Shown here piece after piece: positions 23,001 through 33,926 of a stretch of 64,000 nt of DNA. Numbering within the stretch: position 1 is the stretch's first letter; the number at the start of each line of letters is the position of its first letter. The position numbers and the translations under genes are program-made. The notes beneath the pieces were generated by a model, which ran no database searches, was not told the origin of the DNA, and saw only the letters and a list, made by a program, of their open reading frames with translations. Origin of the DNA: Bidens hawaiensis (taxonomy: Eukaryota > Streptophyta > Magnoliopsida > Asterales > Asteraceae); assembly GCA_021521415.1 (NCBI GenBank), contig JAIQDT010001739.1, forward strand, positions 248,001-312,000, written 5' to 3'.

Positions 23001-26000
23001 AACACAATATCATCTGCAAAAAGCATACACCACGGGACCGTCCCTTGAATCGACTTTGACAACTCATCCATGACGATTGCAAAAAGAAAAGGGCTCAAGG
23101 CTGACCCTTGGTGGAGTCCTACTTCCACGGGGAAGAAATCAGTATCCCCTACTGGCGCCCTAACAGTAGTCTTTGTCTGATCATACATATCTCTAATTAT
23201 GTCTATGTACCTCCCAGGAACCCCTCTGCTCTCTAGACTATCCCAGATCAGTCTACGTGGTACATTATCATATGCCTTTTCAAGATCAATGAAGACCATA
23301 TGTAGATCCCGCTTCTTCTCCCTATACTTTTCCATCAATCTCCTTAAGATGTGAATTGCTTCCGTGGTTGATCTCCCTGGCATGAAACCAAATTGGTTTA
23401 CCGTAACTTGGGTTTCTCTTCTAATTCTTGTCTCGATTACTCTTTCCCATAATTTCATAGTATGACTTAGTAACTTAATCCCTTTATAATTCCCACAACA
23501 TTGGGCGTCTCCTTTGTTCTTGTATACTGGCACTATGAAACTACTTCACTGATCTGGCATTTCTCCCGATTTGAAGATAAGGTTGAACAGAGTAGTTAGC
23601 CATTGAACTCCTTCATCTCCCAAACATTTCCACACCTCAATTGGTACATTGTCTATACCCACTGTCTCAGCCCTTCCCATCTTCCTACCTAAGAGCTGTC
23701 CTCACTTAACCATGTGTGATATTTCGGCAGTAACAATTATTTCGTTGTCTCCTTTGAGTAGTGTTATTGATGTTTTGTTGTTGGTAAGTTCTCTCCCCAT
23801 TGAACAGATTGTGGAAATATGTTTGCCATCTCAACTTAATGTCAACATCCTTGTATAAAATTCGTCCATTCTCTCCTTTTATAAACTTCACTGTTCCTAG
23901 GTCATGTCGCCTCCGCTCCCTGGCTTTGGCAATCTTAAACATAGCATGTTCCCCCTCCTTTGTTTCTAAACTTTCATACATTCGCTTATAGGCCGTGTTC
24001 TTTGCTTCCGTCACCGCCTTCTTTGCCTCCCTCTTGGCCTTTTCGTATCCCTCCCTCAACCGTAGTCTCTCTTCCTCGTCCGTGCCCTTTAGGAGATCCC
24101 TAAAACTCTCTTGCTTATCCCTTATTTTGGTCTGCACCTCATCACTCCACCACCAGGACTCCTTATGCCCGCTTGACCTGCCAGTCGTAACCCCTAGGGT
24201 CTCTTTCGCCACTTGAGTAATAGTAGTCGCCATAGCTTCCCACATCTGGTTTGCGTCATCCCCTAGTTGAGTTGACGTTACTGAAACGATCTTATCTTTG
24301 AACTCTCCAATTTTTACGCCCTTTAAATTCCCCCATCGGATCCTAGGTAGACATTTCCTCCCCCCTATAATTAGTTTTTGTCTGAAAGTTATATCTGCCA
24401 CCAGTAAATGGTGTTGAGCCGCTGCCGTCTCCCGTGGTATAACCTTGCAGTCCTGCTACCATCTTCGACCTTCTCGTCTTGTTAAGAGGTAGTCGATTTG
24501 CGTGTGATGTCCCCCGCTACTGAAAGTTATCATATGAGAGTCTCTCTTCCTAAAGAACGAGTTTAAAATGCTCAGGTCATGGGCCACCGAAAATTCTAAG
24601 AGATCCCTACCAGGGTCATTTCTAACCCCAAAGCCAAAACCTCCATGAACCGACTGAAAGCCATCACTCTCTTCACCAATGTGGCCATTAAAATCACCTC
24701 CTATAAAAATCTTATCTTCTCTAGGTATCGCCCTCACTACTATGTCTAGACGATCCCAAAACTCAGTCTTCTCCCGGTCCCCCAATCCAACATGTGGTGT
24801 GTACGCGCAGACCACTGCCACTACTTCCTCACCTAAAACTAGTTTCAACACCATAACTCTATCGTTGTATCTAATCACCTCCACCCAAAGCCACTAGAAA
24901 TCCTACTCCATTTTTTGCTCCATCTGACCCCGAATACAATAACTTATACCCATTGCGCTCATCTCCTCTTTGCCTCTTCCACGTAGTCTCTTGAAGGCAC
25001 GCTATCTGTACTCTACGCCTTTTAAGTGCATCTACTACCTCTAACAATTTACCATTAAGAGTACCTACATTCCAAGAGGCTATTCGCAAACTATACCCCC
25101 TTTCTTTTACCTTGGCTGTACCTCTAAGGTCTATGGTTGCAACTAGTCACAAGATAACTTAAGATCACACAAGTAGTCAATAATTTGATAAGGCAACTAA
25201 TGTAAAACACACATTGAACAACACAATATACACGATGGTTACTAATCAACAATTGTTGAATAACGAGATCACACAACAATCATACACTAACTAGCGATAT
25301 GTGATGAGCAACACCTGCCCACAATGACAATGACCAACAAGATGTAATCCGTGATGGTGCTAAAAAACACCCAATGGTCAACGCAAATATATGTATCACT
25401 GTAGCAACAACAATAATAATAATAATAATAGCAATAGGGTAATTGTTATTATTATTGGTAAAATATATTATTATAATAATAATTATTATTAGAGCATTAG
25501 TGAAACCAGAGAGAAAGCACGCACCTGGTTGGTCGGAAACAGCGTGCTGCCGTAGTTGTCGGAAAACGGTGGTTGCCGGGAAAGGTCATATTTGTTTCCA
25601 CTTGAAAGTACTCCCGCAACACAGCCCCTTGACCAGCTGCTAGGGAGGGGGGGGGGGGGAAGGTTGTGGTTCGTGTGTTTCAGCTGAGCCGGAAAGAAAG
25701 TGGTTCCGGCGATTGTACTTTTTATGAAATGTTTCCTTTAGCGGGACCGGCGGAACTGAAAAGCTTTCGTAGGGGAAAGCGGATTGAGGGGGGTTTGGTA
25801 GTTTCCGCCGGCCGGCGATTGGGGGTGGCAAGTAGGATTTTTGTAGAGAGGGAAGTAGGAGGATGCGGTGAGATAGAGATGGAGAGGTGGTTATGAAAGA
25901 AGCTTACCAGTTTTAATGGTGTGGTGGAGTTGCCGGCCGGCAGTGGTGGGAACGGCGATGGTGGAGGGGTGCTCCGGCCGGTGATGGCGGGGTTACCGTT

Positions 26001-26932
26001 GAACAATCCGTACCAAATCAGTAGAGAGAGAGAAAGTCACGTGGAACAATTGTTACTTATAATTTGGTATATTTCCAAATATGTTATTTAGTTATTTTTA
26101 TCATAGTGTTATGCATGTTAGTATTTACTATTTAATTATGTATTTTATATATATAATAAAAAATAGTCATATTTGTAGTATAAGTTATATTTCTGGTATA
26201 AAAATTAGTTTGTTGACTCATGTACCTAGTCAGATTTGATATGTGAAGCTCGGGGGCAGGCCATACTCAAACACAACACTAACCTAAAAAACGTGTCACA
26301 CACATGAGCTTGAACACGGAACATTTATTCGCGGGTTGACACAAATACGTCTTTTTCAACCTGAAAAAATGTTATTTGATTTTTTTTCACATATTAGTAT
26401 TTTAAAATTCTAAGTTCACATGTGATGTTTATTTTTCTGAAGCATTTATCTTTAAACTATGTCAATTGCTTTAAACGTTTAAATTTTGGTATAAGAAATA
26501 GCCAAATAGTTTAAGTTATTACATAAGAAACATTTTTTAAAAAATTTAAAAAATAAATAATGGGTCAACCTGTACGCAGGGCTAACACGAACACGACGCG
26601 TTTGGCTAAACATATTTGCTGGTTATACTCGAAACTGGCCTGAACCTGTTTAGACTATATCAAAACTCTCGAATTCATGTTAGGTTCATGTCGTATCAGA
26701 AATGCGCACCTCTTGGCTCGAGCTGGAGCTCGTTTATTAAACGAGCTCCAATCTAGGCTCATGATTTCGAGAATCTCATGGATGGCTCAGCTTGTTTACA
26801 CCTCTAATAGCAGGCCTATTTTTTTGGTTTTAGTGGATCTAACGGGCCAACTCACTTCTACTTACATCTTTCTTTTTGGTTTGTTTTTACTAAAGGTATT
26901 TGCAGAATGAAGACAAGTCTGCATCAACTTGA
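20098..26932 (+). CDS. MPC1: mitochondrial pyruvate carrier 1 (MPC1)
   Basis: Four coding exons: 20098-20190, 20269-20323, 20891-21026 and 26896-26932. All junctions are GT/AG and all phases agree. The product is 106 residues, the usual size for plant MPC1. Family motifs are intact: [21 protein letters not shown] at the N-terminus (residues 6-26), then [37 protein letters not shown] and [14 protein letters not shown]1 pairs with MPC2 in the inner mitochondrial membrane to import pyruvate. The last exon is only 37 nt and supplies the hydrophilic tail. It was placed because it completes the split Gly codon, continues with TyrLeuGln and a charged tail, and ends with a stop. Without it the third exon would simply read into a stop right after the donor. 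The 5.87-kb third intron contains an RTE LINE and several MITEs. Confidence 0.9.
21130..21346. mobile_element. hAT-like MITE, GGTACC-rich family (217 bp)
   Basis: Inverted ends TAGGGATGAG and its complement. Flanking 8-mers TTCCAGTG and TTTTAGTG agree at six positions. The interior is full of GGTACCG and CGGTACC. A second copy is at 55179-55375. It lies in MPC1 intron 3. Confidence 0.75.
21494..21851. mobile_element. degenerate Tourist-like MITE
   Basis: The left end TTAGAGCATTCACATTGGAATCC and the right-hand GGATTCCAATG are partly inverted. The interior shares TATTATTTAATTGAA with the better-preserved element at 27770-28077. The outer right end appears lost. It lies in MPC1 intron 3. Confidence 0.45.
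22253..25089 (-). pseudogene. RTE ORF: endonuclease plus reverse transcriptase, broken
   Basis: Reading from 25089 downward: an apurinic-type endonuclease start ([15 protein letters not shown]); its core (GGDFNGHIG, then HHTQIDYLL) at 24456-24884; a linker at 23706-24401; the reverse transcriptase ([29 protein letters not shown], and the catalytic FADD at about 22990) at 22955-23533; and a C-terminal region at 22253-22837 containing GTDCWA and RLRWYGHV. The pieces are in three frames. At least two frameshifts (near 24880, and between 23706 and 23533) and two in-frame stops (between 24456 and 24401, and near 22954) separate them. Catalytic motifs are still readable, so decay is moderate. Confidence 0.9.
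25090..26056 (-). other. 5' leader of the RTE element
   Basis: Contains CCGGCCGG-type GC-rich runs, a 13-G run near 25650 and AAT/ATT simple repeats near 25420-25495. It lies inside the target duplication, so it belongs to the element. Open frames on either strand here are proline- or glycine-rich and unsupported as genes. Confidence 0.6.
26230..26800. repeat. transposon debris at the end of MPC1 intron 3
   Basis: Contains ACACGAACACGACGCG-like and GGGTTGACAC motifs similar to the subterminal regions of the hAT at 37737-41174. A GAGCTCGTTTATTAAACGAGCTC palindromic segment related to the repeat at 17950-18095 follows. Limits are approximate. Confidence 0.4.
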
Positions 26933-27766
26933 ACAGAAGCTTTCATTTTTGTGTGATAATTTTTACTTTTGTTCTGTTTACTTGTTTGAAGTTCAATGTA
27001 ATTGTTGGTTTGAAAAAACTAAGCTGGTTTGGCAGCTGCATTATTGCCATTCAGTGTTTTATTTAATAAAAAGCAATATTTTCTGAATCAAAATCAGAAC
27101 TAATAAAAAACAAACATGTTAAATGAACCATTTTCTTAATCTGCTTTTTCTTTAACCCCTTTATTTGGGAGTTAAATACATGTCACAATAGCTTATCTCA
27201 ATTGTAAATTATATTAAGTGACTTGACAAAGTCAAAGATGACCTGAAACCTAACTTAGTTGATTAAAGATCTCAAGATCTAGGTTGAATAGCACAACTAA
27301 TTCATATATCCTAAGGGTGGTTAGCGTGGGGACATAGCTAATGCATATGTTAATATGTAAGCTAGTATATAGTTAGTATATATACCCTTACCATAAAGGG
27401 TGTTTAAATATCGTCCTAGTCAATTTCTATGACATCCGATGACAAAAGTGAGATAAAGCTTAACATATGGTTAATGATTTGTGTAAATCATGGCGATAAT
27501 ACTTTAAATGATTGAGGACATAATCACATGCGTGAAAGAGAAGTGAGATCGCTTCGAATGCAATTATGGGTCGCACAACTGCTAGAGCTTTTACAGAACC
27601 AAGTTAGTGTTCCGTGACCTTATTGGACACAGGGCCGTCTTTGAAACCATGAAAACCTTGACCATCGCCTAGGGCCCGATGTCGGAAGGGTGCGGAATAT
27701 TAAAATAAAGCTCACAATCAGCTTGTAAACCCACTTTTTATAAAAAAAAATTCCAATAATAACATG
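26933..27766. other. MPC1 3' flank, no gene seen
   Basis: Presumed MPC1 3'UTR, then intergenic sequence. No reading frame or repeat end could be fixed. A short GGGCCGTC... GGGCCCGA stretch near 27632-27690 may be an old transposon end. Confidence 0.4.
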
Positions 27767-27769
27767 TTA

Positions 27770-28077
27770 GAGCATTCTCATTCAACCCCTCATATTATGT
27801 GAGAGGTGTTTTTATAATTTAGAGAGTGATTTAGGGTGTTGTGAGTGAAAAAATTTTATATTTTAGAAAAAGTGGTGATTTTGCTGTATATTTGAAAAGT
27901 TACTGTTCATCCCTTATAATTTTTTTAATATATTTTGAAAGTGGTTGTGAGTGAAGGAAAAAGAAAAGGTAATGATAAAAGATATAAAAAGTATTATTTA
28001 ATTGAAATGAAGAGAGAAAATAAAGTGAGTTTTAGTGTAATTTTTGGTTTGAAGATAGGGGTGGGATGAGAATGCTC
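27770..28077. mobile_element. Tourist-like MITE (PIF/Harbinger), 308 bp
   Basis: Perfectly inverted ends GAGCATTCTCAT and ATGAGAATGCTC, flanked by TTA on both sides (27767-27769 and 28078-28080). Interior has no coding potential. Relatives: about 1690-1870 and 21494-21851. Confidence 0.85.
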
Positions 28078-28080
28078 TTA

Positions 28081-29040
28081 GTCTAGCTGTCCAAATAACA
28101 AGCTAATCGGTCTAAACTAATAACAAGATTCCAAAAAGTTACATGTTTATTTTAAAATAAAGGCTCATTTTTTATACTCGTTTTGGGCATTCGAAATCTC
28201 AGAGACAGCTCCATGGGCACGATAGTGAGGGGATGGCTCGACTAGAAAGAAGTTTTGTGTAAACATGTATATATTGTCGTCTATGTTACAGCTTTCAATT
28301 AAAGAAATCAAGTTTACTCATTGTTGGAGACTAAGTTTATTTTACAAAGGAATAGGGCTGTTACTTTTACCCGAAACCGGCCCAAGAATACTCGAACCCA
28401 TACCCAAACTAACCAACCCGAACTCAAACCGAAATAATTCGGGTTGGTTCTTGGGTTAGATTTCTAGGTTTTGAGTCAACTCGAAAACCAAATAAACTAT
28501 TTGTTTAAAAAATATGATATTATTATTAGGTATGCACACCGTATACGAACACTCTATGCATTCCACATGTTTTCATCCCACATATTATGGTTGATCAACT
28601 ATTTATTGTTTATATTTTTTTCTATTTATGGTTAATAACAACGGTAATCGAAGAATATGTTACTTTATCGGGTTATGTTAATTTATTATTTGGTTATTTA
28701 CATAACGCGTATAATATGTTTTTTAGTTTTAACGTTATAGTTTTTTTTTAATTCTTTATTCTTTTTGTTTTTTTAGATACTCGAAACCCGATTAACCCAA
28801 TCATAAGAAACCCAAACGCAAATAACCTAAACTTGAAAAAACCGAGAGAGATTTGGGTTGGGTTTCAGGTCTAAATTTAAAATTTTGAAATCGAAAAACC
28901 CGAAGAACACCCATACAACAGACCATTAAAAAAAAGTGAATAAACTACCCATCCTATGCAAGATTTATATTGTAGAGGTTTTATCGGGAATTTTGTGTGC
29001 GTAAATTCATTTCCATTCATATGGGGATTACTGAAACCTC
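28081..29040. other. intergenic DNA, no supported gene
   Basis: A partly inverted stretch rich in ACCCGAA / TTCGGGTT occurs at about 28360-28460 and 28780-28910, as in a decayed foldback or hAT-like element. No reading frame is supported. Confidence 0.4.
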
Positions 29041-29097
29041 ATTTGGATCTTTTTAGGGTTTTGATTTGCGAGAAGACTGAGGTCGAACTAACTGATT

Positions 29098-30665
29098 GTG
29101 GTTCATAGTCAGAGATCGAGGATTGTGACGGAACCACAAGATGGAGATTTTCCTCACAACAAAGTCATTTCTCCTGCGGGTAAGCCAGCGGCGGTGTTAC
29201 GGTCGTTAGACACCGGAGAACAGAAGATTCGCGAGAAACTTTGTTCAATGTTATCTTTCGCAGGGCTGCAGTGGGTACCTATGTTAACTGCCAAAAAGCA
29301 TTCTCCTTTATCAACTATTGATTCTCCCCTGCAATAGGTATGTAAATCTTTTGTTTAATTTATTTGATTTTGGTTTTCGTTGGTTTATGCATTCGAGTTT
29401 GTTGATTTTGTAAGACATTTTTGTTTATTATTCGGGCTTTTGTTAAATTTCTTCAAGGAGTTGGTGTATTGAATTAGTTTATGATAACTGAACCTCATTT
29501 ACATCATATAAAAAAAGTAACCCGACATATATGACATTATAGAATTTTTTTTAGAAATAGGGTTTATATGAGATTCCTAATCACTTGGAGGGTTGGCTTT
29601 GATTTTTAATCACAAATGGGGTAGTAGTTTTTAATAGTGGCGAATAAGAAAGTTGGTATAGGTGTGTAAGAGAATGTAAGAGAGTTGTCAGGTGAGAGAA
29701 ACTTATTTGTATTTGATAGTGGCGAATAAGGTTAATTTCTTTTGATAATGGCGAATAAGGTTAATTTCGTTTGATAATGGCGAGTAAGAGTGAGGTCATG
29801 TGACCAGGTACCATTAGCACCTAGTATTGGCGAATAACCTTAACATCTCTTGATATTGGCGAGTAAGAGGCTAGTTGTATTCTACAGATTATTTATATTT
29901 CATAAAATACTTTAAAATTTTATTTTTTAATATTGTTATACAAAAATAGAACCTAAGTGTGAGACCACAAAATGGTTTTAGTTAGTGGAGAATTTTAAAG
30001 TTCGTATGGTACATTGGATATAGTATTCTTAATTATATATTTCTTTCATCTTAAAGACGCTAGTGTGGTTAGTAACTTGGTATACATTTATACTTGTGAG
30101 CAAAACTCTTAGGGACAAGGAACTGAGGAAGAGTTTTGTCCTGTGTTTTTAGGCTAAGAACTTCTAAATATATCACATATAAATATAAATTTGGTTAATA
30201 TAACACATATATCCAATAATATTTTTTAACCCAGAAATGGTTATATGTGATTTTTAAAGTATTTTATGAAATATTAACAATCTGTAGAATACAACCAGCC
30301 TCTTACTCGCCAATACCAAGAGATATTAAGGTTATTCGCCAATACTAAGTGCTAATGGTACCTGGTCATATGACCTCACTCTTACTCGCCACTATCAAAC
30401 GAAATTAACCTATTCGCCACTATCAAATACAAATAAAATTCTCTCACCTGACAACCCTCTTACACACCTATACCAAATTTCTTATTCGCCACTATTAAAA
30501 ACTACTACCCTATTTGTGATTAAAAATCAAAGTCAGCCGCCCCCCAAGTGATTAGGAATCTCATATATACCCCATTTCTAAAAAAAATTCGACATTATAT
30601 TGCAGATTATCCATAGCTCGGCTTGACCCCTGTAACTATCAAAGAAACACAAGTCTTCCGGAAAG
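29098..30665 (+). other. unrecognised spliced locus or gene fragment
   Basis: The stretch 29098-29337 is open for 79 codons and less AT-rich than its surroundings. The frame's first codon is GTG, so the true start is unknown. It ends in TAG exactly at a good donor (ATAG|GTATGT, 29337/29338). A possible second exon, 30606-30665, sits between TTGCAG and GTAAAC and is open in one frame. The foldback MULE at 29542-30590 lies in the intron between them. I recognise no domain. It may be a decayed gene, a non-coding transcript or chance. Confidence 0.3.
29542..30590. mobile_element. foldback MULE-type element (1049 bp)
   Basis: Ends are inverted for roughly 350 bp (about 29542-29915 against 30250-30590), beginning GAATTTTTTTTAGAAAT. 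A perfect 9-bp duplication GACATTATA flanks it (29533-29541 and 30591-30599), the size made by Mutator-like transposases. The arms contain short direct repeats with TGGCGAATAAG and TGGCGAGTAAG. No coding sequence. Confidence 0.9.
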
Positions 30666-33130
30666 GTAAACCTTAATGCATATCATGTTCGACAAATTAG
30701 ATTGGTATCAAAATTTATAACAAATTCATAACATTTTTAGCATACTAAAATAGTCAGATTATAATATCGATCGGGACAGAGAGAGTGGCGGAGGAGGAGG
30801 AGGAGAAGCGAACACGACTTTGGTGTTTCTTGCTGCCGCAGTGCGACCCCCAATCAGAGGTTCCAACTTCTTTCTCCATTAACTTCAGATTTTGATCTTT
30901 ATCACTTCGATTTATTTCATGTTCGATTCTAATGATGAGACCTAAACCAACAGTTGATTCCGAAGGCTATATAAAAATTCATGCTAGAGCTGCAAGTTGA
31001 TCGAAAAAACAATATATTAGGGTTTTGTTGAGGTGTTAATCAGGTAACCCTAAACCCTAAAATATATTAAATTGCATGTTAATTCATGGTATTTGTTTGT
31101 TGTATCTGCTACTCTGACACGAGTGGTGTTCTTGGAAGCTGGTGCAGACAGCTTCACTCCCTCATTGTTCAATCCTATTCAATGGAGCGTAAGATGGCGA
31201 ATGCTTGCTTCATCTGATGAATACAGACTCATTTGGTAGGATTTTCTAAATCACTATCCAGGACAAAATATAATGATGTAATCGACCACTATTTGTAAAT
31301 GACTAAAGATGGTCGCTCTTAGGACAACATCATGCAGACGAAATATTAGCTTATCCATCATTTGTCAAAAAAGTATGGCACACATTGTACTAAAGTAAAC
31401 TCCAACGGAGCAAAACGCTACATCCTAGCGGCGGGTCTGAATACTAGTTATATTTATATGTGAGTTACATTAATAATTATTATTGTGTTTGTGTTCTATT
31501 TAGTGAGAGCATCCTAATGAATTAAACTACGTCCAAAATATAGCTATAGCTATGATGAATGATTATCGATGTTTGAAGATGGATTGTTGACACAACTAAA
31601 TATGAGAAATTTTGGAAGAAATGGATTAAGGTTTGTCTCACGTTGGTGGGATGACAAAACTTTCTCCATGTATATTATTTTCTTGGTTGAAGACATAGGT
31701 GAACAACTTAAAGCTAACTCGCCTTTGTATATTTAATCTGTGCACGTGGTCTAATATATGAGTGGCGTGGGTTCATGTGTAACACAACTAAGGTGCAAGC
31801 TACTTGAAACATATTTCTCGATACTTGCGCGGTACGCATGACGGACTTGGCTAGCACAGGGCATTGATGGATGACGCTAACCATTGTTAAAAAAATTTAA
31901 TTCTAGTTATTGCTAGATTAGTTATCCTAATAAATGAAATGTTTGGGCTCTCTTTTGATGATTATAAGAGCTTCATAACTCATTTGACATATACCAAAAA
32001 GTCATACAGTGTCTGCATTCTTTTATCTTCCACAGCTTAAGAGAGGAATACTCTCAAATATCATCTTCTTCTTATTTGGTTTTTCATGAATCAAAAACAC
32101 CATCAAGCCTAGTGTTGGGTGCGAGAGCTATCTCTGACAATGCATCTACTGTTCCGATTGTTGAACCCTAAGAGAATAGACATGTTCGTCTAAAAAGAGG
32201 CGCGGAATCTATTTAAAGGGGTCCATGTTGAGCATGATTCCGCAGACTACGCTAACGGATTTAGTTTGTTCGGGTGTTGCAGTCAAGAACAAACTCAAAA
32301 GACTCCATTCGTTTATGCACATCACATTATACCATTATCTATTTAAAGAGAAGTTTGTTCGGGTGTTGACTCATCTTACGTTTATGTAACTTTTATTTTC
32401 TTATATTCATTCGTTTATGCACATCGCATTATACCATTATCTTTTCCCTTTATTTAAAGAGTATTTTTATTTTATTGACTCATGGCATCTTGTGTTATGA
32501 ACTTTTAAATATAGGCACACCACTACACCAGTATATAAGTGAAAAGCCGTACCTAGTTAACTAGTTTAGTGTTTTACATTCCAATATACTAGAAGCAACC
32601 TAAACCGCCCTCTTTTAATTACCGGTTTATTTATGACACTTGTTAGACTCTGTACTGGATCGTTTTGGGAGAGGAACAACCCCGGGCATTTGAGGGGAGA
32701 GTTAGTCAAAATAATGAGAACTAGACATTTTATTTCCACACCATTTTTTATAAAATGTCTCATTGCTAACTGGAATATCAAGTATCGCAAAACGTTTAGA
32801 TGAAGTGTTATGAATACTATATTACTATCTACATGAGAAATATAGTCAAATTTTGTCGACTGACTGCATATATAGTTTTCTGCAACAACTAGAACCCCAC
32901 TTTCCAATATGCTTTCATCAGAAACCCTAACTCTCATTATTCACTGACCAGGCCACATGTCCCACCCGACCGTTCCAAAACTCGACACTTACCTCGGACT
33001 CATTGGTTTACTTCCAATAACTGGACCCACATAGTGACTTATGGCCACTAGTCACCTCTGTCTCTGTGTGCTGTACTTTCCAACCAGTGTCCTCACTCTT
33101 CACACGTGTTGCTTCTCTTTCCCACAATCC
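30666..33130. other. intergenic DNA with a small direct duplication
   Basis: A GGA-repeat stretch at about 30790-30812 and two AACCCTAAACCCTAAA telo-box-like motifs at about 31041-31058 hint at an old promoter or leader, but I could not assign a gene. The minus-strand frame 32566-32937 (123 codons) has no recognisable domain. The rest is AT-rich. Confidence 0.35.
32264..32470. repeat. approximately 100-bp direct duplication
   Basis: TTTGTTCGGGTGTTG occurs near 32266 and 32350. ATTCGTTTATGCACATC followed by ATTATACCATTATC occurs near 32306 and 32407 with one mismatch. A small local tandem duplication. Confidence 0.7.
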
Positions 33131-33197
33131 AAAATGCCTATATTATATATATATATATATATATAACCTAACTGCAACACTTACAAATTAATCCAAA

Positions 33198-33926
33198 ATG
33201 AATACTAGATACACTGGCGTAAGAGGTTATGGCTCGAGATACGGTGGTGGTTGTGGGTCTTATGATATTTCGATGGTCAACAGGATGATGCTTAAGTTCA
33301 GACCCATTGCACCCAAACCGGTGGCTTCCGGGTCGGGTTTCAGTGACCCGAGAGTGGAGAACATTGGTAGAAGTTGCAGTAATAAGAGAAGGTATGTTAG
33401 AGTTAAAAGAAATAATAATAAAAGAAAAGCACGGCCGTCGACTTCATCGGAGAAAGTTATTTCCAGCGGCGGAGATGCGGTGGTGACGCTGTCGTTGATG
33501 CCAGAGACACCAGAAGAGAAGGTATTATCACGTGATGGTCACGTGACACTACCAGACACGGTGTCATTTGTGACGGTGGAGAGGGTTATGGAGACGACGG
33601 CGGTGGACGGTGGGGTGGTGGTGGAGTGGGCGGAGATGGGTAGGGACACGTGTCCGAGGTTTGTATCGGACGGTGGAGATAGGGTGGTGTGGACGAATAG
33701 AGCGTATAAGGAGATGGTGGCCGGTGGGGATGAGGTGGTGGTGGTGGTTGGGAAATTAGAGGGTGGGTGGCCGCCGGTGTTCACGTGCAATGTGAAGGTG
33801 GTCACGTGCCGGATGGGCATGAGGACTTTAGGTACCCTAACGGTGCCGTGTGACGCGTGGAGGATGGGTGGTGGCGGGTATACATGGAGATTGGATGTTA
33901 AAGCGGCCCTTTGTTTGGGTCGTTAA
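33198..33926 (+). CDS. DUF7950-like protein
   Basis: An intronless 242-residue frame with an ATG start, about 35 bp after a (TA)n tract at 33146-33164 that could serve as TATA region. The N-terminal part has KFRPIAPKP (33-41) and a strongly basic patch at 63-79 (KRRYVRVKR and NKRKAR), a likely nuclear localisation signal. The C-terminal half (about 118-242) contains VVWTNRAYKEMV, FTCNVKVVTC and a final WRLDVKAALCLGR. These match a plant-specific family I know as DUF7950 proteins, whose biochemical role is not established. The coding strand is GC-richer than the flanks. The gene looks complete. Family name is from memory of similar proteins. Confidence 0.8.
   Translation: MNTRYTGVRGYGSRYGGGCGSYDISMVNRMMLKFRPIAPKPVASGSGFSDPRVENIGRSCSNKRRYVRVKRNNNKRKARPSTSSEKVISSGGDAVVTLSLMPETPEEKVLSRDGHVTLPDTVSFVTVERVMETTAVDGGVVVEWAEMGRDTCPRFVSDGGDRVVWTNRAYKEMVAGGDEVVVVVGKLEGGWPPVFTCNVKVVTCRMGMRTLGTLTVPCDAWRMGGGGYTWRLDVKAALCLGR

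Larger units (their letters stand above)
21917..26056 (-). mobile_element. RTE-type LINE, near full length, inserted in MPC1 intron 3
   Basis: A non-LTR retrotransposon on the minus strand, delimited by a perfect 15-bp duplication TTATAATTTGGTATA (21902-21916 and 26057-26071). The 3' end carries a short (GTT)n tail instead of poly(A), typical of the RTE clade. About 1 kb of GC-rich 5' leader (25090-26056) precedes the coding part. The reading frame is broken, but endonuclease and reverse-transcriptase pieces cover the whole expected length. The element is antisense to MPC1, which limits the chance that its own signals disturb MPC1 processing. Confidence 0.92.

Noticed and set aside
25666..26006. 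Open frames on both strands in GC-rich sequence
   Set aside because: Inside the RTE 5' leader, low-complexity proline/glycine-rich, and no domain.
32566..32937. 123-codon minus-strand open frame
   Set aside because: No recognisable domain, AT-rich codon use and no splice or promoter context; such lengths arise by chance here.
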